Positions 36,650-48,146 of a stretch of 64,000 nucleotides of DNA are shown piece after piece (position 1 is the first letter of the stretch; every line of letters begins with the position of its first letter). The DNA is taken from assembly GCA_011799875.1 (NCBI GenBank), contig CM022297.1, forward strand, positions 517,626,929-517,690,928, in the 5' to 3' direction. The notes beneath the pieces are model-generated. The model worked only from the letters and a program-made list of their open reading frames with translations. It had not been told where the DNA came from and did no database searches. A program made the position numbers and the translations under genes. The DNA comes from Thinopyrum elongatum (taxonomy: Eukaryota; Streptophyta; Magnoliopsida; Poales; Poaceae).

Positions 36650-36929
36650 TGTGCCATTTAAAAAGGGAAACAAGAAAATGACCGCTCAATTGGAGGACAC
36701 TTGTGCACGGAGATGCGGACCTATCTCCAAAACTTTCAGGGTTTTGACCTGAGATGGACAGGACGAGAAGCAAATACTGCTGCTCACTTATGTGCTAAAG
36801 AAGCTCTAGTTTTACAGTCTGTCGCTCTATCTTTTGATGTAATCCCTGAATTTCTGATTGATGTTCTGCACTCAGATGTAAACCGCTGAAATGAATAAAA
36901 TGCCTTGATGGTGGTTGAAAAAAAAAACA
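36650..36929 (+). mobile_element. 5'-truncated LINE 3' end with RNase H tail
   Basis: The frame 36701-36889 reads MRTYLQNFQGFDLRWTGR then ANTAAHLCAKEAL, the C-terminal part of the RNase H-like domain at the end of plant L1 ORF2. A short 3' UTR with AATAAAATG and an A-run (36918-36928) follow, so the element is in + orientation. AATGTTT occurs on both sides (36643-36649, 36930-36937) and may be what is left of the target duplication. Confidence 0.65.
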
Positions 36930-38228
36930 ATGTTTAACACATATTCGAGTAACAATGTTCAAAAACATGTGTTTTAGAAAAAGGCTAATCATGTATTATA
37001 AAAATGTAAACCATATATAAAATAAATGTTACAGTTGTATAAAAAAGTAGAAATGTGTATTGCACAAAGTTGACTTCAAAAATTGTATTAGAAAAAATGT
37101 TAATCATTATATTTAAAATGTTAATCATGTATTTAAAAATGGCCAAACTTGCATAAAAAAGGTTCTGGATGTATGCAAAAAATGTAGACATCAAAACATA
37201 CATTTTTGGAAAATGTTGCATATGTATACGAAAAATGTACAAGGTGTATGAAAAAAAAGTAGACATCAAAACATATATAATAAAAAATAGACATAAAAAT
37301 ATAAGTTTCCAAATATGTTAACCATGTATTGTGAGAGTGTTAAACATGTATATAAAATGTTCCTAATGTATACGAAAAATGTTGAATGTGTACTGAGAAA
37401 AAATATGTGTTGAACAAAAATTAACTGATGAAAATCGACAAAAGCACAGGAAAATAAAGAAAACCAAAAAAATAAAACAGAAGAAAACTAGTGCAAAAGA
37501 ATGAGCCCTAGAAGGAAACGAAGAAAAATTAAGAAAACCATGAAAAGAAACAAAGAAAAATGAAAAGAAAACCTAGTGAAAACCAAGAAAGAACCAAACA
37601 AAAACAAAGAAAAAAAGGGAAGGTTAGTAAAAACTGTGAAAGAAACAAAGAAAACCGATAAAAACAAAGAAGAATAGAAAAAAAAAACACAGTGAAGAAA
37701 TAAAAGAAAACTGAAAGCGTATGGCAGGTCCATACAGGCCCATATTTGGCTTTCCCTATCTTCTGGTCACCTGTTTTTGGAAGATTCTGGAATCTTCACT
37801 GAAGTGCCTTTTCCTCTTTGCTTCTTTTCTATTTGCGTTTTATTCTTATTTTTTCCCTTCTTTCCTATTTATCAATCCTTGAAATATTTTCATATCTTAG
37901 AACATTTTTTCAATATTTTTGGAATTAATGAATAATTTTAAAATATGGGAAAATTTTAGTTCATTAACAATTTTGGAAATTCCAATTTTTTTTGTAATCC
38001 TAAACATTTTTATGGGTTGTGAATATCTTTCGAAAATGTATGAACATTTTCTAAGTTAAGAAAAAAATCGAAAAGGAAAATTCAAAAAATTGAGCACGCC
38101 GCCTCTCACATGGGCCGACCCAAAGCATGGGGGTCGGTGAGCGTTTGCCCGTTGTCCGCCGTGTACCGTGCGATATAGTAGGTCTCAGAGGGGAGCGTGT
38201 ATAGCTCGCCTGTTGCGAGTCAGAAGTT

Positions 38229-39664
38229 TTTTAACCAGAACAAATCATTCCATTACTAAACCCGCTCAACGATCTCGCTGGCCACCAGAGCCGAGATATA
38301 GTCTGGAGCCTGCTCCGTTCATGAGGGAACAACGACTCCTGCTCTATAGCCAAAGGTGGCTAATTCATGGGTTGCCTTATTACAAGGTTGATTACAACAA
38401 CTAAATAAAAAAAATTCAAAGTTTGCATGACATAAACTGCGGGCCTCCCTAAGAAGAACCCCAATCCCTGGTCTTTTGTACTTGTCGGATTTAAGCGCGC
38501 TCACAAGTGTCTGAGAATCCAATTCAAACGCACCCTATGAGCGCCCAATTCAGCACTAGCTCCAGTCGCCTTAAAGCACGCCATCGCTTCAGTATGTAAA
38601 GCTCCAGACAGATGCTCCAACTCCCCTGCCCTTGCAGCCAAAAAGGTGCCTTGATCAGAGCGAACGACACAACCCCAAGCTCCACTGCCGGACTCCTTGC
38701 AGTAAGCTAAGCCAAAGTTTACTTTCACAAAATCATCAGGTGGCCTCTGCAAGTTCTTATCTCCCAACAGGACCTCTCTCTGCTTGTGTGTTGCGCTCTT
38801 TGTGAAAGTCATGCCAATGTTGACGAACAGCGAAACTAATTTCCTCCACACTCCCCATTTTCTCGCCTGCATTCACCTTGTTTCCCGCAGTCCACCACTC
38901 CCATAGCAGGACCAGAGCCATATCCCTTTTCTTGCTATCCACCCCCATAGACGATCAAAAACCGCGTGTGGACCAGTGTACTCTATCAGTGTCATTCTTG
39001 TGTCTTCCAACTCAAGAGATCTCTGTATCTGCTTGATAAACTTGCATTTGAGAAAAAAGGTGTCCTCCATCTTCATCCAATCTGTTGCATACTGGACATC
39101 TTGTGCCCAACTCCACCTTCTTCCGTTGAATGTTCGTACGAAGAGGGAAATTATTATGAGCGAACCTCCACAGGAACACACACACTTTCCCCGGCATGGA
39201 CAGATTCCACAACCTGCTCCAGTCCGTCCTACGCGGCTCTGACGTTGATGATGGACCAGCATCTCCGCCCAACCTAGCATCTCTCAGAACAGTTCCCCGG
39301 CGATATGCTGACTTAACTGGAATTTTCCCCTTCAGATCAAAGTGCCACGCGACATGGTCTCCCATCCCAGCTCCAAAGGTATTGCCATGATATCTTTAAC
39401 ATAAACTTCACAAAATAAGGCCTCCAACAGTTATTCATTCCAGTCTGGATCAATCAAATTCGAGACTCACATGATCACCACATTTCCCTTGTTCGAGATC
39501 GGCCGTCTAGTTGTTCCTCTTGGAACTCATGAATCATCTCAGATTTTTATGTTCTCACCCGATCCCACACGCCAAACTAAACCCTCTTCCAGTAGCGCAA
39601 CACCCTTTAGAATGCTCCTAAGTGTATGAAATTCCTCTTATGGGTCGGGCCAAACTACAACACA
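38229..39664 (-). mobile_element. 5'-truncated LINE, copy A
   Basis: A 1436-bp insertion on the minus strand is flanked by an 18-bp perfect target duplication, TGTTGCGAGTCAGAAGTT (38211-38228 and 39665-39682). A T-run at the left edge is the A-tail. It keeps only the 3' part of ORF2. Its 5' end carries a 24-bp segment (39637-39660) identical to target DNA at 39715-39738. Confidence 0.85.
38319..39365 (-). pseudogene. LINE ORF2 C-terminus, copy A (zinc-finger RVT and RNase H domains)
   Basis: From 39365 the frame shows the zf-RVT domain: LWNLSMPGKVCVFLWRFAHN, then CPVCNRLDEDGGHLF. From about 38872 comes an RNase H-like domain (VKVNFGLAYCKESGSGAWG, VVRSDQGTFLAAR, then LHTEAMACFKA), the usual C-terminus of plant L1 ORF2. 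Frames change near 39030, 38873 and 38520, so it is not translatable as one protein. The endonuclease and most of the reverse transcriptase were lost by 5' truncation. Confidence 0.8.
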
Positions 39665-41030
39665 TGTTGCGAGTCAGAAGTTGCTCTCGCTACAAGGCAA
39701 GAACAGTCACAATGCTTATGGGTCGGGCCAAACTACAAGTTCTGCAGCGAAACATTTTTAGTAGTTCATCCCGATAGGATTGAAATAGTTGTTTTTTCGC
39801 AAGATCGAGCGCCAGTTCACTTCAAAAAGAAAAAGATCAAGCGGCAGTTCGTAAGCCTTTGTACAGTTTGCTTGCTTTCTTTTCTCTTACCTTTTTTGTT
39901 AAAAATATTACTATATTTTAGGTATAAAACACAAATTGTTCATGTACTTTAAAAAGGGTCCTAGTATTTTTTTTAAATGTTCATGTATTTTAAAAAGTAT
40001 TCACACGTATTTGAAAATATGTTCAACCTGTTTTAAAAATTGTTCAACTACGCCTTAAAAAATGTTCAACGTATTTATAAAATATTTACCATGTATTTAG
40101 AAATATGGTCGACATGTATTTGAAAATATTCAGCGAGTATCTCAAAAATTGATTAACATGTTCTAAGAAATGTTCACCGTGTGTTTAGAAAACTCTTGGA
40201 CATGCATTTACAAAATGTTTAACACGTGTTTAAAAATTATCACAGCATATTTAAAAATGTTCAACATGTGTTTAAACATTATCACCGGATAATTAAAAAT
40301 GTTCAACTAATTTGAAAAAATGCTCACCGTGTATTTAGAAAAATGTTTGATATGTTTTTTGCATCGATGTTCAATATGTATTAAAAATATTAAACATGTG
40401 TTTAAAAATACTTCACCGTATATTTGAAACATGTTCACCTTATATTTCAAAATTGATTACCGTATAGATAAAAAAATGTTCACCATGTATTTGGAATATA
40501 TTCCATGTGTATATGAAAATATATAACATATGTCTAAAGATATTTGACGTGTATTTGAAAATGTGACAATATATATTAAACAAATTAAAGAAGCAAAAAT
40601 AAAAAAGGAGGAAACAACAAAAAAGAAAAGAAAGGAAAAGAAAAGGGAAAAAAGAAATGGAAGAATAAAATGCTAAAAGGAAACAAAAAAAAAAGACCAA
40701 AAACCTACAAAACCGATAGTCAAAGTAAAAAAACATAGAAAACCATCGAGCACAAAATTTAAAACAAAATTGATCGCTCGCTCAGCTGGCTCCTCTCAAT
40801 CCCTACTCGGCCGGCTTGCATCACGGGTGCTCTTAGGCGAGATCGATATAGGACTTGTTGCAGGCGAGTTTTAGCATTTGTAGTGCTAGAGTCGCGTGTC
40901 ATGGACCAATTTCGTTGCCCGCTCATTCGCCAATCAGCCCATTGACTAAACCAAAACTTAATTTAAGCATCGGCGGAAATACGAGTTCTTTTGTTGTTGA
41001 GATCATAGAATAATTGAAAAGACACCGATA

Positions 41031-41210
41031 TTCTTTTTTTTGAATTAGGCTTTCACCCTGCTTTATAGATTAAATATCACCAAATCCATACAAAAAGTTA
41101 TCTAAGTACGAAGAAAATAGATAATAAACATACAGGAGCAACAACACAAACATGCCAAACAACCAAAAAGACACAAGACACCTTCAAATAGAGGTGTCAG
41201 CTGCTAAGGT
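41031..41210 (-). mobile_element. Short LINE tail fragment
   Basis: A T-run at 41034-41041 followed by GAATTAGGCTTTCACCCTGC is the reverse complement of a common plant LINE 3' end (…GGGTGAAAGCCTAATTC plus A-tail). No coding part is left. It lies at the junction between duplicated units A and B. Confidence 0.45.
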
Positions 41211-43041
41211 TAATCGTGTATTTTTCAAATGTCGCACATCTACAAAAATAATGTTTCATATGAATACAGAAAATGTACAAGGCATGTGAAAAAAGTAGAC
41301 ATCAAAAGATATATAGTAAAAAATATACATAAAAATATATTTTTCAAATATGTTCATCATGTATTGTGGAAGTGTTAAACATGTATATAAGAATGTGCCT
41401 AATGTATACGAAAAATGTTGAATGTGTACTGAGAAAAAATATGTTTTGAAAAGAAACTGATTAAAATCGACTAAAAGCACAGGAAACAAAGAAAACCAAA
41501 AAAAGAAAACTGATGAAAACCAGTGCAAAAGTATGAACCCCAGAAGGAAACAAAGAAAAACCGAGAGAAGAAACAAAAAATGAAAAAAAAAACTAGAAAG
41601 AAAGAAAACCCGGTAAAAACCAAGAAAGAACCAAACAAAAACTAAGAAAAAGAAAGAAAAAAGTAAGAAAAAATTATGAAAGAAACGAAGAAAACTGGTA
41701 AAAAAAGAAAAACATAAAACCGAAAAAACACAGTGAAGAAACAAAAGAAAAATGAAAACGTATGGGCGTCTCATACTCGGCTTTCCCTATATTCCGGCCA
41801 GCGGTTTTCGCAAGGTTCAGGAATCTTCAGTAAAGTGGTTTTTTCCTCTTTGTTTCTTTTCTATTTCCGTTTTAGTTTTCCTACTTTTTCATGCTTGATA
41901 TATTTTCATGTCATATAACATTTTTTTAAATCCAGAATTTTTTTCAATTAATAAATGTTTTTAAACTGTGGGAAAATTTAATTGATTAACATTTTTTAAA
42001 ATTCGAAATAGTTTTTTTGAAATCCGAAACATTTTTTGATTTGTGATCTTTTTTTAAAAAGTCATGAAAATTTTCTAAGTTAAGAAAGAAAAAATAATCG
42101 AAAAAGGAAAATTTAAAAAAATGGAGCACCCCGCCTCTCACATGGGTATGGAGCGTTTGCCCGTTGTCCGCCGTGTACCACGCGATATAGTAAGTCTCAG
42201 AGGGAAGCACGTATAGCTCGCCTGTTGTGGGTCAGAAGTTTATTTTTTGAATCAGAAGAAATTATTCCATTACTAAACCCGCACAACGAGCTCGCTGGCG
42301 ACTACAGCCAAGATACAATCTGGAGCCTGCTCCGTCCATGACGAAACAACAACTCCTGCTCTATAGCCAAAGGAGGCTAATTCATGGGCTGCCTTATTAC
42401 AAGGTCGATTACAAAAATTGAAATAAAAAACTCAAAGTTTGCATGACATAAACTGCGGGTCTCCCTAAGAAGAACCCCAATCCACTAGTCGGATTTAAGC
42501 ACGCTCAGTGTCTGTGAGTCCGATTCAAACGCACCCTATGAGTGCCCAATTCAGCAGTAGTTCCAGTCACCTTAACGCACACCATCGCTTCAGCATGTAA
42601 AGCTCCAGACAGATGCTCCGACTTCCTTGTCCTTGCGGCCAAAAAGGTGCCTTGATCAGAGCGAACGACACTGCCCCAAGATCCACTGCCGGACTCCTTG
42701 TAGTAAGCTACGCCAAAGTTTACTTTCACAAAATCATCAGGTGGCCTCTGCAAGTTCTTATCTCCCAGTAGGACCTCTCTCTGCTTGTGTGTTGCCCTCT
42801 CTCTGAAAGTCTTGCCAATGTTGACGAACAGCGAAACTAATTTCCTCTGCACTCCCCATTTTCTCGCCGGAGCTACTACAATCCAGTCTACTGAAATAAT
42901 TTTTTGTCAATCGACTAACCCAAAATCATTTTAGTCGAGCTTGCTGTTGGATGACGTCCTCACGTGACGAGCTACCACCCTTTAGGAAGAAAGGAAAAAA
43001 AAATCATGGTAAATTTGCACATAAATTACACTTTTTATAGC

Positions 43042-44636
43042 TGATACGTCTCCAACGTATCTATAATTTTTACTTGTTCCATGCTGTTATATTATCATTC
43101 TTGGATGTTTTACAATCATTTTATAGCAACTTTATATCATTTTTTGAGACTAACCTATTGACATAGTGCCCAGTGCCAGTTGTTGTTTTTTGCTTGTTTT
43201 TTACTTCGCAGAATATTAGTACCAAACGGAGTTCAAACGCAGCGAAACATTTTGGAGATTTTTTTGGACCAGAAGACACAAGATGGGCCAAAGAAGTACC
43301 AGAGGGGAGGCCCGAGGGGAGCACAACCCCCCAGGGCGCGCCCAGGAGCCCAGGCGCGCCCTGGTGGGTTGTGCCCACCTCGGTGGCCTCCCGCACCGCC
43401 TCTTCGCCCTATAAATACCCAAATATTCCAAAAACCTAGGGGAGTCGACGAAACACAATTCCAGCCGTCGCAAGTTCCAGAATCACGAGATCCAATCTAG
43501 ACACCATCACGGAGGGGTTCATCATCCTCATTGGTGTCTCTCCGATGATGCGTGAGTAGTTAATCATAGACCTATGGGTCCGTAGGCATTAGCTAGATGG
43601 CTTCCTCTCTCTTTTGATTCTCAATACAATGGTCTCTTGGAGATCTATTTGATGTAACTCTTTTTTGCGGTGTGTTTATTGGGATCTGATGAACTTTGAG
43701 TTTATGATCAGATCTATATCCATGAAAGTTATTTGAGTTTTCTTTGATCTCTTATATGGATGATTACTTATAGTCTCGTATTTCTTCTTCGAATCTTTAG
43801 TTTAGTTAGGCTAACTAGATCGATTTTTCTTGCCATAGGAAGAAGTGCTTTGTGATGGGTTCGATCGTGCGGTGTTCTTTCCCAGTGACTGAAGGGGCAG
43901 CAAGACACGCATGTATCGTTGCTATTAAGGATAACAAGATTGGGGCTATTCCTACATGAACAGATCTCGTCTACATCATGTCATCGTTCTTATTGCATTA
44001 CTCCGTTTCTTCATGAACTTAATACACTAGATGCATACTGGATAGCGGTCGATGTGTGGAGTAATAGTAGTAGATGCAGGCAGGAGTCGGTCTACTAATC
44101 TTGGACGTGATGCCTATATAATGATCATTGCCTGGATATCGTCATAATTATTCGATCTTCTATCAATTGCCCAACAGTAATTTGTCTACCCACCGTATGC
44201 TATTTTCTCGAGAGAATCCACTAGTGAAATCTACGGCCCCCGGGTCTATTCTTTATCATATTTGCTTTGAGATCTATTTTTATTTGCTTTTGTTTTCAGA
44301 TCTATTATTACAAAAACCCAAAAATACCTTGCTGCATTTTTTTGTTATTTATTTTATTTCGCATTTTATCGAGATTTATTTATCCAATCTACACAATTTT
44401 TATCCCGTCAACTTCACAATTTCTGGCACCGTTACCCGTAGAGGGATTGACAACCCCTCCTAATCGTCGGGTTGCAAGTATTTGTTCTTTGTGTGCAGCT
44501 ACCGTTTACATAGTGTTGCTTGGTTCTCCTACTGGATTGATACCTTGGTTTTATAACTGAGGGAAATACCTACCGTAGCTGTGTTGCATCATCCCTTCCT
44601 CTTTAGGGAAATACTGACGTAGTTCAAGCGACATCA
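43042..44636 (+). repeat. 5' LTR of the gypsy element, 1595 bp
   Basis: It opens TGATACGTCTCCAACG and closes GCGACATCA. CCCTATAAATACCC at about 43409-43422 is a good TATA box for the LTR promoter. Confidence 0.9.
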
Positions 44637-44647
44637 AAAGGAATTTC

Positions 44648-44665
44648 TGGCGCCGTTGCCGGGGA
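44648..44665 (+). other. Primer binding site complementary to tRNA-Asp
   Basis: TGGCGCCGTTGCCGGGGA is the exact complement of the 3' end of plant tRNA-Asp(GUC), including CCA (tRNA sequence from memory). It starts 11 bp after the LTR end. Confidence 0.85.
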
Positions 44666-44842
44666 GACATCATCAACATCTATCAGGTTCCTAATCACAA
44701 ATCTCATCTCCTTGCAATTTACATTATTTGCCATTTGCCTCTCGTTTTCATCTCCCCCACTTCACAAAAATTTGCCGTTTTATTCGCCCTTTTCTCGTCA
44801 GATCTGTTTTTGTGTGCAATCTTGTTTGCCTACTTTATCGTT

Positions 44843-45522
44843 ATGGCTACTTCTTCCTCTATTACGTGTTCCCCCGAGAATGAAGTTCTTAATTTTAAAC
44901 AAAGAGGAGGGGAGAATCTAAAAGATGCTTGGTATAGAATTTGCAATGCTCACAATAGATCTATTCATAAGCAATCTACCGTTGTTCTTCTTCGCAGTTT
45001 TTATGTGGGCATTACCACCTGGTATAGATTCGTCCTTGATACGATTACCGGTGGGAATTTCTTGATGTTTCCATCTTTGGATGCTTTTAATGCTATGGGA
45101 AATCTAGTAGGTTCACCACCTCTTACTATCAATGAAACTGCTTTAACACTTGAGCATGTTATGCAAAGGCTTGATGCTATTGAAAAGAAGATGCTTACTG
45201 AAGAACATATTGAAAATTTGGATAAAAAATGCATAATCTTGCTAGTAAAATTGGGTCAAAAGTGGGAGAAGTTTTTAAGTTGCTAAAGGAAAAAGGAACC
45301 GTAATTCACGAAAGGATCGAAGGAAGTCCCTCTCGGATTGATAAGTTAGAAGAATTTTTTTGCAATTTAAGCTCGGCTTTTGCTTCTGCTAAAACTATTG
45401 AAAAAACTCCCGTTAAAATTAGCAAGATTACTCAAATCACTAAGAACAAGGGTGCAACTTCTAATAATAACAAAGAAGATCTTAAGATGATTAGTATTTC
45501 CCAGACTTTGTTGAAGTTGTGA
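44843..45522 (+). pseudogene. Gag-like relic of the gypsy element
   Basis: It starts at the ATG at 44843 (MATSSSITCSPENEVLN). Features are LKDAWYRICNAHNRS, RFVLDTITGGNFLMFPSLDA and a heptad-like stretch, LEHVMQRLDAIEKKMLTEEH. The frame then slips at a run of A residues (about 45223-45229). The other frame (to 45522) carries VGEVFKLLKEKG and ends LKMISISQTLLKL. A one-base change in the A-run explains the break. Capsid-type function is inferred from family context. Nothing of pol follows; 45523-48130 has no coding match. Confidence 0.7.
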
Positions 45523-46310
45523 GAAACCCTACTTGCAAGAATGAATTTTTCAATCTCATTCCTAGGAGTATTGTTATTGAAAATCTATATGCTAAATCTT
45601 TGAAGAATATTGGTTGTGTGATTGAGGAATTGGAAACTAAAGATGAAATTCTTGAATCTATGCATTATGCCTAGCTAGGGGCATAAAATGATAGCGCTTG
45701 TTGGGAGGCAACCCAATGAATAAAATTTATTTTTTTCTTTCTCTTTCTATTCTTGAGTGTTTGCACAATTGTGACTCTGTTATGATTGTATTTTTTATGT
45801 TTTAATTAGTGTTTGTGCCAAGTAAAGCCTTTGGGATAGCTTTGATGATAGTTGATTCGATCCTGTTGAAAAACAGAAACTTTTGCGTCCAGTAACAGAA
45901 TTGTTTAAATTCATAGAAGCGATGAAAACTTCTGAATTTTTTACACAAGATTGATATACAAATTTACTCTGTTTTCCTAATATTTCAGAAATTTTGGAGT
46001 TACATAAGTATGAGAACAATTCACATCTTTATAGACTGTTCTGTTTTTGATAGATTCTGTTTTCTTTGCATTGTGCGCTTATTTTGATGAATCTATGGAT
46101 TGTATCGGGGGGTATAAGCCATGGTAAAGTTAGAATACAGTAGATATAATGCAATAACAAAATTGGAATGTGTTTGCTACAGTGCTTAAAGTAAAGATTG
46201 GTTTTCTTATACTAACAGATCTCACGAAGGTTTTGTTAAGTTTTGTGTGATTTAAGTTTTCAAGTTTTGGGTGAGATCACGATGGATGAAGGAATAAGGA
46301 GTGAAAAGAG

Positions 46311-46395
46311 CCTAAGCTTGGGGATGCCCCATGGCACTCCAAGTTAATATTCTAGGAGACCCAAGCAACTAAGCTTGGGGATGCCCCGGAAGGCA
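46311..46395 (+). repeat. Two internal copies of the purine-tract motif
   Basis: TAAGCTTGGGGATGCCCC occurs at about 46313-46330 and again at 46370-46386. The element's true tract before the 3' LTR (48131-48146) reads TTAAGCTTGGGGATGT. Both internal copies are followed or preceded by complementary GGCATCCCC. Confidence 0.7.
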
Positions 46396-46554
46396 TCCCC
46401 TCTTTCTTCTAACGACCATCGGTATTTCACTTGTAGCTATATTTTTATTCGTCACATATCATGAGTTTTGCTTGGAGCGTCTTGTATTATATGAGTCTTT
46501 GCTTGTTTTGCTTTTTAGTTTGTCACAAGTATCCTTGCTGGACACACCTATTTG

Positions 46555-46815
46555 AGAGAGCCAAAATTATGCTATGATTTGTTAGAATTGCTCTATATGC
46601 TTCACTTAAATTTTTTGAGCTATGGAATTGCTCTAGTGCTTCACTTATATCTTTTTGAGCACGGTGTGCTTTATTATTTTTGAAGAAATGCTCTCATGCT
46701 TCACTTAGATTTATTTGAGAGTTAGTAAATTTTTGAAGAAATTCTCTCATGCTTCACTTATATTATTTTGAGAGACGGAAAATTTTATGCTCATGTTCTT
46801 CACTTAAATTTATTT
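46555..46815 (+). repeat. Tandem repeat inside the gypsy element
   Basis: Four to five imperfect units of about 60-65 bp share GCT(C)TC.TGCTTCACTTA followed by ATTT.TTTGAG. They are AT-rich and noncoding, with varied units (CTTCACTTAAATTTATTTGAG is one form, shown here without its neighbours). Confidence 0.65.
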
Positions 46816-48130
46816 GAGCTTGTTAAAAGCAATTGCAATATATGAAACTAGTCCCAAAGTGATAGATATTCACGAGGGATATAATAAAAACTTTCATGAA
46901 GATCATTGGACAAAATAAACTTGATTCTTTTTAATAGTTTTGAGATATGATGATAGTGATATGTGAGTCATGTTGGCGAGTAATTATGCTTTAGTAAGAA
47001 TATTGGTGTTAAGGTTTGTGATTCCCTATGCAAGCACGAAAGTCAATAGTTGTGCAATGAAATTACATCCTACTTATGGTGCATTATTCGGTGTTAGTTA
47101 TGCTTAATGCTCGCTTATGTGATTTTTCGTTTCTTGGTTGGTTGCTTCTCAATCTTTTTGCTAGCCTCCACTTGTACTAAGTAGAAATACTACTTGTGCA
47201 TCCAAAATCCTTAAACCCAGTTTTGCCATATGAGTACAGCATACCTACCTATATGCGGTATTTCCGTGCCGTTCTAAGCAAATTTATATGTGCCATCTCT
47301 AATTTTCAAAATAAATTTCCTTTTTGTGTGCCCGTACCGCTCATGAAGCGGAACGGGGTGGCCAATATTTTTCATGCTAGATGTGTTAGTCTCACGATGA
47401 GTGTTTATTCACTTGTAATTGCATAAGAGTACGACGGTAATAGGGATGCCCAGTCCCGAAATGAAAAAGAATTTACTTTATGTTGTCAAATAATAAATTT
47501 CTTGGAAAGTGTTGGTATGGAAGGCGCCCGTGGATACGGCTAGCCATGGATTGTGAAAGAATGATGGAAAAAGGAATAAACTTTATTTTCTGTTTGGGAA
47601 CCGCCTATGATATATCTAGCATGGAAAGTGTTGGGAATTACTCGGTCGTTTTCGTTGACAGGAAAAGTATGCCTCTCAAATTTTTTTATCTCTCAATTTA
47701 AGCTTTGAGCTCTGGCACCTCTACAAATCCCTACTTCCCTCTGCGAAGGACCTATCTATTTACTTTATGCAATTTTTATTTTTATTTGAGTCTCCATCTT
47801 CTCTTATAAAGCACCAACTAAGGGGCACTATGATCGTACTTGAGCATTGGGTGTAGCTAATATGCGAGTGTGTTTCATGAATGGATCAATGATTGAGCAT
47901 GATGGGTTATGGATAATTTTCTTTAGTGTTGATATTTTGAAAGACATGGTTGCTTGTTGATATGCTTGAGTATTGAAATCTTCATGTCAAAACTAGACTA
48001 TTGCTTTGAACCATATAAAAGTCCAAATGTCCATGCTACAAAAGAAAAGAACATGTGATGAACATGTTAGGCAACATTCCACATCAAAAATTCTGTTTTT
48101 ATCATTTACCTACTCGAGGACGAGTAGAAA

Positions 48131-48146
48131 TTAAGCTTGGGGATGT
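48131..48146 (+). other. Polypurine tract of the gypsy element
   Basis: TTAAGCTTGGGGATGT immediately precedes the TG of the 3' LTR, the usual plus-strand primer position in this family. Confidence 0.75.

Larger units (their letters stand above)
37170..40385 (+). repeat. Duplicated unit A (AT-rich repeats plus LINE)
   Basis: It is homologous in direct orientation to 41230-52258 once later insertions are removed. Two AT-rich arrays (about 36930-37440 and 39930-40560) are made of degenerate ~28-bp units of the form ATGTTCACCATGTATTTAAA. Next comes an A/G-rich block (AAGAAAACC words, 37440-37720), then CTTTCCCTAT and the CGCCTCTCACATGGG segment. The host repeat is not classified. Positions 40386-41030 hold the rest of its right AT-rich array, another A-rich block and GC-richer DNA with no gene. 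Confidence 0.75.

Noticed and set aside
37488..37733. Phe/Leu-rich 'membrane protein' frames (also 40440-40736 and 41256-41774)
   Set aside because: They are antisense translations of A/G-rich repeat blocks (AAAGAAAACC words), which give Phe/Leu/Ser automatically.
44843..45522. Programmed frameshift in the gypsy gag at the A-run
   Set aside because: A single-base change in a homopolymer is simpler. Nothing downstream encodes pol, so a programmed shift would have no product.
46555..46815. Regularly spaced repeats considered as a CRISPR array
   Set aside because: Units are degenerate and continuous without unique spacers, in a plant retrotransposon.
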